This document shows positions 1 through 9,931 of a stretch of DNA of 27,864 nucleotides, piece after piece. The DNA is from Euprymna scolopes. Its lineage: Eukaryota; Mollusca; Cephalopoda; Sepiida; Sepiolidae. The notes under the pieces were generated by a model that did no database searches, had not been told where the DNA came from, and worked only from the letters and a program-made list of their open reading frames with translations. A program made the position numbers and the translations under genes. The stretch lies in the NCBI GenBank assembly GCA_024364805.1, contig CM044497.1:125360924-125388787 (forward strand), given 5' to 3'. The number at the start of each line of letters is the position of its first letter. Position 1 is the stretch's first letter.

Positions 1-818
1 ATGAATTATTTTGTGACCCTTTATATTTATTTTTCTTCCATCAAACAAAAATGAATTTTACTCTTGATTACCATTTATTTATTTATTTTTTCTATGAAAC
101 TTGCATTTTGTTCTTTATATTTTGATTTGGAATAATTTTAATTTATCATTTCGCTTTTTTTATTTTCCTTATTTTGTTAGACAATTTTTCTGTTGTATAT
201 TTGTTTAGTTTATATTTTTCAAACCCAATTTAGTCGACATTTTTATGCTTTATCTGTTTGCATCCTTGTAGATTTCTATCTTCCTTTTCCATTTTTTATT
301 TCTGTTCATTTTCGGCTTATTTTTTTTTATTTTATCTCCTGCCTTTTTAAGAGTTTATTTTTCTCTCTTCTACTTATTGAATCTTGGTAACTTGAGCAAT
401 ATCTTTCTTTTTCATGAAAAACCTACCCATCCCTTATCCCCTGGTTTTATTTCTTTGATAAAAAAATAAATTTTATTACTAAAGTTATAAAAAAAAAATG
501 AGTGCAGAACACTTTACAATTTGAAAACTTTATTTCAATCATAATAGCTCAAACATTTATAATTTTATTTACACATCTGCACATTATTTATTCCAAACTT
601 ATGTTAGTAAGCAGTGCTAAATACTTGTGTGTGTGTATATATATATATCATATTACAGGTGTTTTATTAATAAAGGTTAGGTAAACTCATGAATCTTACT
701 GTTTATGTAATATAAAATAAAAACGAGAACCATATTTGCATTTAGAAGAAAATTTTTTTCTTGATTTCTTAAACCGTAGATTCTATAAAGATAAAAACAA
801 ATGTAAGATTTTAGTGAA
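1..818. other. AT-rich intronic sequence, no gene seen
   Basis: Very AT-rich sequence with many T and A runs, a short TG/TA tract near 626-648 and no splice-flanked coding island. The small open frames here (for example 193-390 and 502-684) translate to Phe/Leu/Ile-rich low-complexity peptides typical of chance reading of T-rich DNA. I read this as upstream intron of the DOCK-like gene, because the first recognisable exon of that gene lies downstream on the plus strand. Confidence 0.5.
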
Positions 819-1590
819 TTTTTTTTTTTTTTTTTACATGGAGTTCACCACTTATCAAGGCCCAATGGCCACTCAGGGATAAGGGTTATTGTGTGTACAG
901 TAATCAAAGGGATAGTGTAGCAATAGTATTAGAGAATTGGTAAGGTGTCATTACTTAAGGGGGGCGGTTCATCAGGAATTTGTTTGTGTTGAACTTGAAG
1001 ACATCCAGGTTGAAGTCAGGAGGGAAACAGGCAAGCAGAACAGAGTTCCACAGTTGTGCAGTTCTAAGAAAGAAGCCTTGTTCATGCAATCTGTGTTTTG
1101 ATTTAGGCACAGATAGGGAGTGGGGAAAATTATTGACGGTAGTTTCAGCTAGTCGGGTGTTTTTTGAGAAAGATTGGCGAGGGGGGACCAGAGAATGGAG
1201 CTCAGACGAGCGCCTGCCATGGAAGTAACGATAGAACAATGACAGGCTCGCTACGTCTCTTCTGTGGGAAAGAGGTTGCAGGGTAGAGAAAAAGGCATCC
1301 CCCACCAAGCCACGGAGTCTATTTTGTACTCCGTCAAGGCAGGATAGGCTGTTTTTTGCAGCCCCCGTCCAGATGTGGCAGCAGTACTCCATCTTTGGAC
1401 ATACTTGGCTCTTATATAGATAGAGAATTGCATCATTAGTGAGATATCTTCTGGAGCAGTAGAAGGATCCCACCATTTTCCCAGCGACCTTGGCCACAGA
1501 CTTGATGTATGTGTTCCATTTAAGATCAGGTGTAAAGGTCAAACCCAGGAGCTTATCAAATCCTGGGGCCTCCCTTAGACGATTTGTAAG
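819..1590 (-). mobile_element. LINE family A, copy 1: 5'-truncated non-LTR retrotransposon (RT C-terminus, 3' UTR, poly-A)
   Basis: A minus-strand frame is open from about 1587 to 955 and encodes roughly the last 210 residues of a non-LTR reverse transcriptase ORF. It starts near LLGLTFTPDLKW, has the thumb and connection signature YKSQVCPKMEYCCHIW, then LDGVQNRLRGLVGD, LFYRYFHGR and a final FKFNTNKFLMNRPP before the stop. This layout is typical of Jockey/CR1-like LINEs; I cannot fix the clade. About 120 bases of 3' UTR follow, ending in an A-tract that appears as the T-run at 819-835 on the plus strand. The catalytic RT core and endonuclease are missing, so this is a normal 5'-truncated insertion. 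The retained frame is intact, suggesting a fairly young copy. No clear target-site duplication was found. Related copies lie at 17690-18013 and 22143-22300. Confidence 0.88.
955..1587 (-). pseudogene. C-terminal reverse transcriptase fragment of LINE family A
   Basis: This is the coding part of the truncated LINE, about 210 residues with no internal stop. In order it holds the post-catalytic LGLTFTPDLKW segment, the PKMEYCCHIW motif in the first third, a conserved RLRGLVGD helix, an LFYRYFHG segment and the terminal FNTNKFLMNRPP. The palm motifs, including the aspartates of the YxDD box, lie upstream of the truncation and are absent, so the fragment cannot act as an enzyme. A methionine at 1542 opens the longest ATG-initiated frame, but homology clearly continues upstream of it, so that ATG is internal and not a true start. 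Confidence 0.85.
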
Positions 1591-1914
1591 TTTGAAGATA
1601 TGAAAGAATAAAAATAAGTGATTAAGTTGGATGGTCTACTAAATGCTGATAATGTGATGTCTGTTTTTTGGGAAATATGATTTCTTGGTTTTCTTACCAT
1701 TGTATTTCAATACTTAGCCTGATGAGACTGATATTTTTAGCTTTATTATATACATATTTCGATTTCTTTAGCAAGATATGCTTGTATAAATAAAGAATGA
1801 TCTTAAATATATACATAAACATACAAGTCTGACCTTTGGACAAGTGAAAAAGTGATTCTAAATGGAGAGAAAGATTAAATTGAATGAAACATTTGACAGT
1901 TTAAAAAATTAAAA

Positions 1915-2170
1915 AGTCCTGGATATGACCTTAAACTATATCCAGTGCTGACGCCCCAGCTTGCGAGCTTAGGGGAGTGTGGAGCCACCCTTCAATTGCC
2001 ATTGCTCCCAGGTCCACTGACCCGGAGTGGTAGTACCTGTTAGGATCCCAACTTTGGGTTAAATAGAAACCGATTTGAAAACAACAAATATATTCTATTA
2101 AAAAATTTTTCTTAAATCTTTGGATTCGGCATTAAATAACCTGAAAAACATGCCGTAAAACAAAGAAAAA
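1915..2170 (+). repeat. Short interspersed repeat family S, copy 1 (SINE-like, LINE B-type tail)
   Basis: A relatively GC-rich head (about 1921-2040) has counterparts in the copy at 14062: both contain TATGACCTTAAA, a TTG.CATTGCT...CCCAGG block and similar spacing. It is followed by an AT-rich middle and a tail at about 2128-2165 with GGCATTAAATAACC and then TGCCGTAAAACAAA. The tail matches the 3' end of the I-type LINE at 13539-13580. I see no convincing tRNA A/B boxes in the head, so the promoter class is unknown. It could be a SINE mobilised by that LINE, or a 3' fragment of a related LINE with a different UTR. Confidence 0.6.
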
Positions 2171-2337
2171 CAAAATATTGAAAATATTAACTTTATGAAT
2201 AAGTGAAAAAAATATCTTATTAAAAAATTATTTTTAAAGGAAAGTTTTTTCATATTTTTTTTAAGTTCAATTAGTTATACATGAAATCTCTTTAGTTCTT
2301 AAATGAAAAAATGTGAAAAACGTTTTCTTCTTCACTT

Positions 2338-2371
2338 TATTATTATGTATTATTATTATTATTATTATTAA
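2338..2371. repeat. (ATT)n microsatellite
   Basis: A run of about ten ATT/TTA trinucleotides with one interruption (TATTATTATGTATTATTATT and onward) lies between repeat copies S1 and S2. It is a simple-sequence repeat with no coding signal. Confidence 0.85.
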
Positions 2372-2479
2372 GAAAAAGTATTAATTTGTCTCGCATTATT
2401 CAACATACTGTCTCAAAGGAAGATCTCAGTGACTGGAATGTTAGCTATACGACTCGAGCTAAGGTTAGGCTATTCATAC

Positions 2480-2890
2480 AAATTGATCTGATGCTACTAC
2501 ATCAGGCTGTCTGAAGCTATTGGCTTCTTGACCTACAATACATCGAACATTCATGTTATTCTTTTTCCTTTCCTTTTGTTTTGCAAAGTCAAAATAAAAA
2601 AAAAAACAAGTTTCTCCTACAAAACAACCAAACAAAACACGATGAATGGGTGTTTGAAGATGTAAGGATCTTGAAGTGTAGAAAATTGTTCCAAAATTGG
2701 TGGATTTGACACTGCGTGGCCTGAGAAGGGTTGATGTGCCATAAAGCAAAACATCCAAATCAAACTCCATTAATAAATATTTGAAGATATAAAGAGCTTT
2801 AAGCATAAAACCTTTTTTTTCTCCCAAAAAATTACTGGGTTTGGCAAAAACCAAAAAGGGTTGATATGCCATAAAACAAAATGATAAAAA
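2480..2890 (+). repeat. Short interspersed repeat family S, copy 2, with a duplicated 3' module
   Basis: The block from about 2490 matches copy 3 (about 14180-14447): both contain GCTGTCTGAAG.TATTGGCTTC, a TTGATGTTATT-like stretch, AAAGTCAAAA, a CTACAAAACAA stretch and TTTGAAGAT. The terminal module of about 120 bases is present twice in tandem here (about 2641-2761 and 2767-2885). Each module has TTTGAAGATRTAA, then a TTTGRC/TTTGGC box, then AAGGGTTGATRTGCCATAAA. The two modules have diverged from each other, so the duplication is old. The weak minus-strand open frame across 2474-2905 is a by-product of this repeat and is not a gene. Confidence 0.65.
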
Positions 2891-2905
2891 AAAAAAAATC
2901 ATCAT

Positions 2906-4034
2906 ACCAATTGAGGATACATTTGTGCCATTTTAAAGTTCAACAACCTTTTTTTTTTGTCATGATGAGGTATGGTTCTGTGGAGTTCTTAGAGGCCACC
3001 CTCCCAGGTTTTAACTTCTTGCATTTTAAGAAAGGATTAGTTTATTTCTAATCGCTTACTGGGAAATAGTACTGGAACTGCTCAGGAATTTTTGTTGTTC
3101 AGAGTGCACTTTTTCTTGTGCATTAGCTTTTCCATCCCCATTTTTTGACCTTGTGTCACATCTACCTGGGCTGGAGGTAAATACCAGCTATATGATTCAA
3201 TAAAGATGGTTTAACATATTGAAATGATATCAATAATATCTGAAAAGTCTTTCTTTCTCTTGGCTTGTGTATATTTGAGGGAGGTATAAATACTGCCGAT
3301 AGACCATATGAATTAAATAAAACCTATTTTGCATAACATCATTTTCCTGATAATTATATCATACTTGCTTCCCCTCATTTTTCTACTTAGTAGAAATATG
3401 TTAATCATTGTCCATGTGCAAGGTGAGACTACTAGGAGTGATTGACGTCTAGTTTTTTATTAGAGCATCTATTTAGGTGGATATCCGTAAGTCAAGGAAA
3501 ATCAGTGATGAGGCATTTGAACCTATTCTTTTTATTTATCAATTTATAGTTTTTGATGGTCTATCAATCATTCTCTGACCAAATTATGTATATGGCACCA
3601 TTCAAGACTTAATCACCAGAAATCTGATGCATAAATGTTATTTTTGCTTTTTATTTCTTGTAGAGTCATGATCTATGATCAGTGACTACCACCATCCATC
3701 TAAATATATAAAATTATAAAACTAATACGTCTGTGTTTTTCTTGAGTTAACTTGATTTTTTCTTAAAAAAATTTAAAAAAAAAAAGCTTTATTCTCTACT
3801 CCAGAAATCAAATATTATTTTGTAATTTTTAATAAATTACTTTACGCCTTGCCTATCAATTTAAAAAAAAATTGCTATAAAAAGTGTAAAAAAAAAAAAA
3901 AATTCCTACAAAATGTCTGTGTGAGTATGCGTGTTATAAATATATTCTTGTCTGTAAGCATGTGGTTGCCATGAATGATATACTTATAAAATACTTCTGC
4001 TTTTGAACATACTTCAACTCTATAATTTGGTTAG
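2906..4034. other. Intronic sequence, no gene; weak internal repeat near 3170-3340
   Basis: No coding island or RNA gene is recognised. Two short segments resemble each other: about 3173-3215 (GGAGGTAAATACCAGCT followed by ATATGATTCAATAAA) and about 3280-3325 (GGAGGTATAAATACTGCC followed by CATATGAATTAAATAAA). They may be scraps of one unnamed interspersed repeat. Several A- and T-runs occur at 3766-3785, 3861-3901 and nearby. Confidence 0.4.
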
Positions 4035-4088
4035 CCTGAAAATGGGCGTATTTCAGATGACCCAGCACACCACTTAAATGCTGTCAAG
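4035..4088 (+). CDS. Coding exon of a DOCK-D (zizimin)-like guanine nucleotide exchange factor, small upstream exon
   Basis: The frame reads PENGRISDDPAHHLNAVK and ends exactly at AAG followed by a consensus GTAAGT donor (4089-4094). The next recognised exon, at 26201, starts in the matching phase 0, and the joined peptide (HHLNAVK then SLHAVEV) aligns with the stretch of DOCK9/10/11 proteins just before their FLP-IL-QLFR helix. Two acceptors are possible. TTAG ending at 4034 is preceded by a moderately pyrimidine-rich tract and gives an 18-codon phase-0 exon. CAG ending at 4056 gives a 32-base exon whose first codon is split. I prefer the first because it is the first AG and has the better upstream tract. 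The short length and the lack of a seen neighbour upstream keep confidence moderate. Confidence 0.55.
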
Positions 4089-4094
4089 GTAAGT
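4089..4094 (+). promoter_or_regulatory. Splice donor of the small DOCK-like exon
   Basis: The sequence AAG|GTAAGT matches the metazoan 5' splice-site consensus at every intron position from +1 to +6. It follows the last base of a complete codon, so the intron is phase 0. This agrees with the phase at the acceptor before 26201. Confidence 0.6.
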
Positions 4095-4932
4095 ACCAAC
4101 GGACAACTGCCTGTCCCCCCCTACTCCACCCCAGAATCCTCAGCCCCCAACTGCCACTGCCCAATACTCTTTTTCTAAATATATTGTCCTTTTGTTTTTT
4201 ATTGAATGCATTTTATAACCAAAGCAACAAAAACAACTTTTTTTTCCCCCAATGAAAGTAAAAGTGAAAAGAAACTTGAAGAAATTATATTTATTGGATT
4301 ATTATGCATCTGTGAGAAAATTAGTCGAGGAGCCAAACTTCTTCATCCCTATCCCTTCCAAACATGAAGGATTTTCTGAATAGCCTGTCTTTTGTTACTT
4401 TGGAAAATTTTAAACTTTGTTAAATACATTATTTTATGGTTGTTATTCTTTTTAATTTTTAAACAACTTTTTGCTGACTCGTTGGCTTTTTCCAATCTGC
4501 GATATTTTTTTTTAATAATTATTCTTTTGATAATAATAATAGCATATTGTGGAAAGAACTTTTTTTTTGTACTTGCTGTATGAATAATTCACAATTCAGT
4601 TTCACTGACCATTAAAGCAGAATGAAATTTGGTCCTTGTTAAGTATATGATTCCATAAGATTTTTGTCACCCCATTCACTCAAATCAGAACAAATACTGG
4701 ATAGGAAGTAAAGAGATAAGTTTAAATTCATTAAATTTTAGTTTTTTGTACTTTTTACCGCCATTGCCATGCTATGTAGGTGTGAAAAAGGTGAGGAAAT
4801 AGATTTCAGACTGCATGGAAAAATTTTAGCATTTGAAAGATCTTAGGATTTAAAGAAGAGTTAGCCCAGCAATGTAATCCCATTTGGAATGTGACATGTG
4901 ATTCACAAAATAGGTACAAACAATAGTTATAA
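4095..4932. other. Intronic sequence, nothing recognised
   Basis: This AT-rich stretch begins with a C-rich segment just after the donor (about 4110-4160) and then turns T-rich. The open frame at 4392-4583 is Phe/Leu/Ile-rich low complexity without a start context or homology that I recognise. I see no exon, RNA gene or transposon end. Confidence 0.4.
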
Positions 4933-5126
4933 ATATATGTATTACAGAAGATCAGGACAACATTGGTACTGACAGTTTCAAATTCAAACAGAGGGGATCT
5001 ATAGTTAATCTATGTCAGACCCATTAGCCTCTTTTGAGTCTAGCATAGGAGACTAACTATAGGTCTTTGTTTGGATTTGAAATCAATGATACTAATATTT
5101 TTCTGATCTTCTGTATTACATATATA
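4933..5126. repeat. Near-palindromic foldback element (MITE-like hairpin)
   Basis: The left arm (about 4933-5020) and right arm (about 5037-5126) are reverse complements over almost their full length. TATGTATTACAGAAGATCAG on the left faces CTGATCTTCTGTATTACATA on the right. Further in, TTTCAAATTCAAACA faces TTTGTTTGGATTTGAAA, and CTATAGTTAATCTATG faces CATAGGAGACTAACTATAG. A loop of about 16 bases separates them. The ends are flanked by TA-rich sequence, as expected of a TA-targeting MITE. No transposase is present. The arms carry several mismatches, so it is not brand new. As RNA it would fold into one long hairpin. Confidence 0.8.
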
Positions 5127-5998
5127 TGAGAAATTAATATTTTATTTTCGAATTTTATTTAATAATTGAGTTTTCTGCTGGGGTTCTCTCCGACTAGCTG
5201 ATATATAAACAAAAGCATTTAATCAGCTTAGTTTATAGTATGATCATAAGCATAGAACACAAAGTGGGGATCAAATTTTGTATGCTAGTAATGATTTGCG
5301 AAATTAGCACCTCCTGTTTTAGAATTTTTAAGATGAAGATACTTTGTATTATTCTAGCTATTATTCTCATTCTGTCAGCCAGTGACTGCATGGAAATATT
5401 CACTCATTTTGTTCTTTGTTATTATCGCTTGTAGTAAAGACTGAACCTTCAACCTCCAGAATACTATGAGTAAGAACTGGATCTGGGTTAGGTTGAGTCA
5501 GATCCAATTTTATGGCATCAAATTCCTTTCAGTGTTGTGGGATGTCAACAAAAATAAATTCATAAGCATACAGCACTTGATATTCCTAAATGGCCACTCA
5601 TCTAGTACTGACCAGGCTCAAAATTGTTTAACTTTGACAATCTAATAGGAACTAGTGTGTCAATTTGATTGTAACTATAATACTGAGACTTGATTGTTAA
5701 CTGATGCCATCGGGAGAATAACTAAGAATAACATGCAAATATTTTTTATAAAAATCTCACTCCAGGCAATGCATAAAGCCACTTGATTTAAAGAGCTAAA
5801 AAAGTTACTTCATCAAGGTCAAAAAAACAGCCATTGGCAAGTGTAAGTTGGATAGATTTTGATTTCTAAAACAGCAATTCTTCTCCTTTTGTCAAAAACA
5901 TAACTTATGTAATGTGAGCTCTAAGAAAAAAATTAATAGAAAGGGGAAGTTATGAGGCTGTCAAAAGTAAAGCCAATGTGCACTTTTTACTTTTCTAA
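5127..5998. other. Intronic sequence, nothing recognised
   Basis: No supported gene. The open frame at 5240-5434 has no recognisable family signature and no splice or start context that I trust. The segment next to 5998 may hold decayed flanking sequence of the mariner fragment, but the translated peptide there does not show the expected continuation. Confidence 0.35.
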
Positions 5999-6103
5999 AA
6001 TGGCATTGTGTGCAAGAGTGAAGTCCTGCTGGAAGGCATAGGGGCATCCAGTAGTGATCTCATCCATCCAGGAAGTCACCATGCTCCTCAGCACCTCCTG
6101 ACA
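5999..6103 (-). pseudogene. Tc1/mariner-type transposase fragment
   Basis: Minus-strand translation gives 35 residues, CQEVLRSMVTSWMDEI followed by TTGCPYAFQQDFTLAHNAI. This is the segment around the second catalytic aspartate of Tc1/mariner transposases, where family members read roughly EVL...V.PWMD......PY.FQQD.A..H.A. The aspartate of QQD is kept. Residues after it have drifted (FTLAH where SAPAH or similar is usual). A stop precedes the cysteine, and neither the first aspartate nor the third acidic residue could be found nearby. No terminal inverted repeats were identified, so this is an old, dead scrap. The enclosing sequence is more GC-rich than its neighbours. Confidence 0.72.
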
Positions 6104-7925
6104 TTAACACTTATATTCGTGGCTTATGAACTGAAAATATTCTACTCTTGTGGGTTAAATAAAGGTTTGCTTTAAAATTCCTCAGAGGTTCTTTAGTTTG
6201 AAAAGATCCCAAGTTCTGAAGAAGGTTGGAGGTTAGACTGCCTGTAACATCATGAATATGACAAAATGAGAATAGTCATTTGAATATGCCAAATGAAAAA
6301 AAATTAGTATTTTGTTTCTATTTAAATTTTATTGTGTGATTATTAAATATCTTTTATACAATACTAATTGAATAATAATAATTGCTCAAAAAGAAAGTCT
6401 TTTCACAATATGACACATCTAGAAACATGACCATTTTTTTTTTCCGTGCATGCGTTTGCTCTTGAGCCCATTTGCAAACACTTTGATGGGAGGTTGATTT
6501 GATCTTGTCTGCCCTCATTGTACCAATAATCGTATTTCATTCACCTGTTTTCTTCAGTTGCCTTTCTTCAAAGTTCACTGACCTTTGTCAACCTGATTTG
6601 CAATAGTCTTTTTTGCATTTTACATAACACTTGATTGTTAGTAGCTCTAGCAGTAGAAAAATCTAGTACTGACTTTAGACCTGACATGTGACCTGTTTTT
6701 TTTTGTGTTTGTTTATTAATATTTGTTAATCATTACCTTTTCCTTTCATTTTCAACAAATTTTCTTTTTTTTTACTTTTAAATTCTACATTTATTTTGAT
6801 GTTTTATTCAATTAAAATGCATAAATGTTTTTAACATTTTTTATTTTTTTATTACATTGTATTACTTTTTCTTTTAAGATTTTATAATTTTTGTATGTTT
6901 TAATTTGACAGCCAAACGAGATTTATGCCATGAGATTTGATATTTTTGTATTAATGTTTAATGCCCATAGATATTAGTGTTGCGAATCTGAAAAATCAGC
7001 ACTGTTTGGGATCTCTATATCGGAACTGGAAAATTGTGTGCCAAAACGATTCTTTTAATTATTTCACTTTTGTCTTTGTTTAAAACTTACTTTTCCATTG
7101 TTGATATCAATGATAAATATTTATTGATTTTTAATTATCAGGTAAACTAAAATACATAGTTCACTTCTACGGGTGTATTTTCATATTTTTGAAAATATAT
7201 GCACAGACATTTAAGGTAATCCACCACCCTCCAAAATAAAAACAAACTCTATCGCTAAATATTTAGAGATTTAAAAAGAGTCGAAATTGGTAATTGTATT
7301 AGAATCGAGGAAAAATATTGGAATCATCTCATCAGTAATAAATACTTGTGAGGTCTAAAAGAAACAGGCATCCAAATCTATGAATACTAAAAGAATAACC
7401 GTCTTTGGGTAAAAATACTTATCTGATCAGAAAAATTTTGCATCACTTTTATGTCTCTTTACAATAACAAGATTTAATTCTTGTAAACGTCATGTCTAGA
7501 ATATTTATTACAATTTTAATCAAAATCTATTTCATGATTTTGATTCTAAGAAATATTAAGAATTTAAGGCTTGAGGTTTAAAAAAATTGAAATTCAAGAC
7601 ATCTTGTTTAATTGATGCCTGAATAAAATTTAAAGAAAATCTTAAATGTTTAAATTTTAAAATAACTGGTTGTGCTGATATTATGTCTCCTAAAACCCTT
7701 TGAAATACTCCAAAGAAACTGAAATTTGAGAATATGTATTACTTGATGTCTTTTACCTATTAATATTTCACAAAAATCAGACAATTTTCATGAAGGGCTT
7801 CCATCACCTTTTTATCCCCTTTGCCTAAAAGTAAATTAAACTAAATACAGCCCACATTGTGACTTAAGCCTAATAGCTGTGTTCCAGAATTCATAATGAT
7901 CAGTTAATTAGTTTAGGAATGAATC
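6104..7925. other. Intronic sequence, nothing recognised
   Basis: AT-rich with long T/A tracts, especially at 6700-6900. I found no coding island, RNA gene or repeat end that I can name. CAG-ending, pyrimidine-rich stretches such as the one near 6545-6557 are not followed by a plausible coding exon with a donor. Confidence 0.35.
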
Positions 7926-8480
7926 CTATACATACAAACCCTCAATGGGGCTGCCTGTTGGCCGTAGGTGGCAATCCGTGATGCCTAGGAAAAGGATCTT
8001 GGTGGCTGAGCAACTGATGCTTAGGGAAAATAAAGGTATCAGTTGCAACACTCCACTTTGGCCTTGTACTAGGCTAGATGGACGGTCGGAGAGGCCCGAT
8101 CCGATCAATCGGCTAGTCATGTCAAGCCCTAACACTTACACTGAAAATGTCAATTATAACTTTAAAAAAGAAGAAAACAAAATGAATAAATAAACAAATT
8201 TAATCTAAAGATAACACAAATTATTACTACAAACATAGATAAACCAGGTAAGTGTTAGGCGATGGCAAGGGTTAATCAATTGATGAGACAAAACCACACA
8301 ACTGCTCCCTAACCAATGTTTCTATCAAACTGAGAAAGAAGAAACTAAAGGAGGAAACAGGAAATGATGGAACAAACTCAACCAATTGAGTGTATCTTTT
8401 TTGTATCCCTGGGATGAAAGTCGAATGGGTTTCCCCCCTAACATCTCCCAGTTTCGGGCTCCAAGGAGGGTGGGGAGCAA
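7926..8480 (+). other. Presumed 5' UTR/internal promoter region of LINE B
   Basis: This stretch is clearly richer in G and C than the surrounding intron (for example GGGGCTGCCTGTTGGCCG near 7948 and GGACGGTCGGAGAGGCCCG near 8080) and lies directly upstream of ORF1. LINE 5' UTRs carry internal promoters, which would fit. Overlapping open frames on both strands (7926-8135 and 7945-8193) look like by-products of higher GC. It could instead be a separate repeat abutting the LINE, since I cannot see the exact 5' junction. Confidence 0.4.
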
Positions 8481-8500
8481 AAGAGATGAAAATCTAAACA

Positions 8501-8729
8501 AACTTCCATGGATATAATAAACCCAAACAAAAAAATAAAACAAAATCGAAAAGAACCCACTCTGATGTAACCAGCTCAGACAATGAGCAAGAATATAACT
8601 ATGAAATAATTGATAAATAAAAATACCCAAGATTCATAGTAATCGAAACCTTAGAAGGAAAAAAGATCAGCGATCTGTCTCCATTCTTAATTGAAAAAAT
8701 ACTGCCTCAAAACAGCAACCCAAAAACAG

Positions 8730-8763
<34 letters not shown>

Positions 8764-9708
8764 AAAAATGGCAATCTACTTGTCATAGTAGACAACTATA
8801 AAGATGCAAAAAACATCTTAGAGATGGAAAACTTCCATATCTACAAATGCAAAAGTTTTGCCCATGAAAGATTAAACCCATCAAAAGGTGTTATAAAAAA
8901 CCATGAATTAACCTTGGCTACAGCAGAAGAAATAGAAAATGCCTTAAGAAAACAGGGAGTAATCGAAAACCTACGTACTAACGTTCAATACACCAAAAAT
9001 TCCCCCAAAAATAAAAATCGGATATATAATAGAAAAAAATAGAACAATATATACTAGCCCCTCTGAGATGTTATAAGTGTCATAAATATGGACATGATAG
9101 AGAAACATGCAAAGGACAGAAAATATGTGGAAAATGTGGCATAAAAGAACCTAACCACACTGAAAGTGAATGCTTCAATGAAACAAAATGCCCAAATTGC
9201 CAAGAAAAACACCCAGCATACTCTAAAATATGCAAAATCTTCAAAAAAGAAAAAGAAATAGCTGAAACAAAATACAAACAAAACGTATCCTTTTCTGAAG
9301 CAAGGAAAATAGCAAGCTCTTGAGAAAAAATAAACACTTATGCAGAAATCACAAAAATTTCAAACCAAACAAACCAAACCCACTACCAACACCTACTTAA
9401 GCTAATCTCCAAACTCAAAAATCTAATTGAAACTTTAAAAACTAACCAAAACGAAAACAACAAGAAACAAATACCAGTATCTTCTAAAACTCGGTCAAAT
9501 GATCTAAAACAAGTCCCAAAGAACAAAAAAGAAGCCGAACAACAAAAACCACAAATAAACTGTGAAAGATCCAAATCACGAACAAGGACAAAAGCAGAAG
9601 ATAAACACACAATATCTGGAAAGATGGAAACAGAACGGGAAAAAACAAATTCTCTTTCCAAAAACCAAAATAAACAAAAAAACAGCAATAATATTAATCG
9701 AAAATGAA
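8501..9708 (+). pseudogene. LINE B ORF1: nucleic-acid-binding protein with three zinc knuckles, broken
   Basis: ORF1 proteins of I-type LINEs coat the element RNA. The N-terminal part is Lys-rich and acidic (RTHSDVTSSDNEQE), then KYPRFIVIETLEGKKISDLS and PFLIEKILPQ lead into the RNA-binding segment NGNLLVIVDNYKDAKNI, ending HERLNPSKGVI. Three zinc knuckles follow from 9069: CYKCHKYGHDRETC, CGKCGIKEPNHTESEC and CPNCQEKHPAYSKIC. After them FSEARKIASS and NTYAEITK match the usual tail. The frame is interrupted by a TAA at 8618, changes phase across the 32-base A-run, shifts again near 9040 and has a TGA at 9321. The open frame at 8761-9042 is thus one middle piece and its ATG is not the true start. 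Confidence 0.82.
8730..8761 (+). repeat. 32-base A homopolymer inside LINE B ORF1
   Basis: An uninterrupted run of 32 A lies between the KILPQNSNPKTE segment and the NGNLLVIVDN segment of ORF1. Related ORF1 proteins have only a few lysines at this junction, so the run looks like an expanded short A-tract. The reading frame differs on the two sides, so its length disrupts the ORF, unless the length is an assembly error. Confidence 0.85.
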
Positions 9709-9931
9709 AACAAATTTGAATTGATTGAAATCGAGTCAGAGGAAAAAATCTAGCTCCAAAAACAGAACTGACCAGGAGGAGAAAATGGAGACTGAGGAAC
9801 CAAGCAGTTCAAGTAAACACAGAACAAAAACCACTCAAAACACAAGTCAATAGAATACTAGATATAAAAACCTAAACAAAAACCAAACAGATAAAAATTT
9901 TAAAAAATTAAAAAAATTAACGAACTTATTT

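Noticed and set aside
980-1436. Open frames 980-1228 (plus) and 1251-1436 (minus)
   Set aside because: Other frames of the LINE A reverse transcriptase fragment.
2474-2905. 143-codon minus-strand open frame
   Set aside because: It covers the S repeat copy 2 antisense and is not maintained in the other S copies; low-complexity ends.
8761-9042. 93-codon frame as an independent small gene
   Set aside because: It is the middle piece of the broken LINE B ORF1; ORF1 homology continues on both sides in other frames.
8325-9688. Several minus-strand open frames (8325-8630, 9054-9281, 9080-9337, 9383-9688)
   Set aside because: Antisense shadows of LINE B ORF1; the plus strand explains the region with zinc-knuckle motifs.
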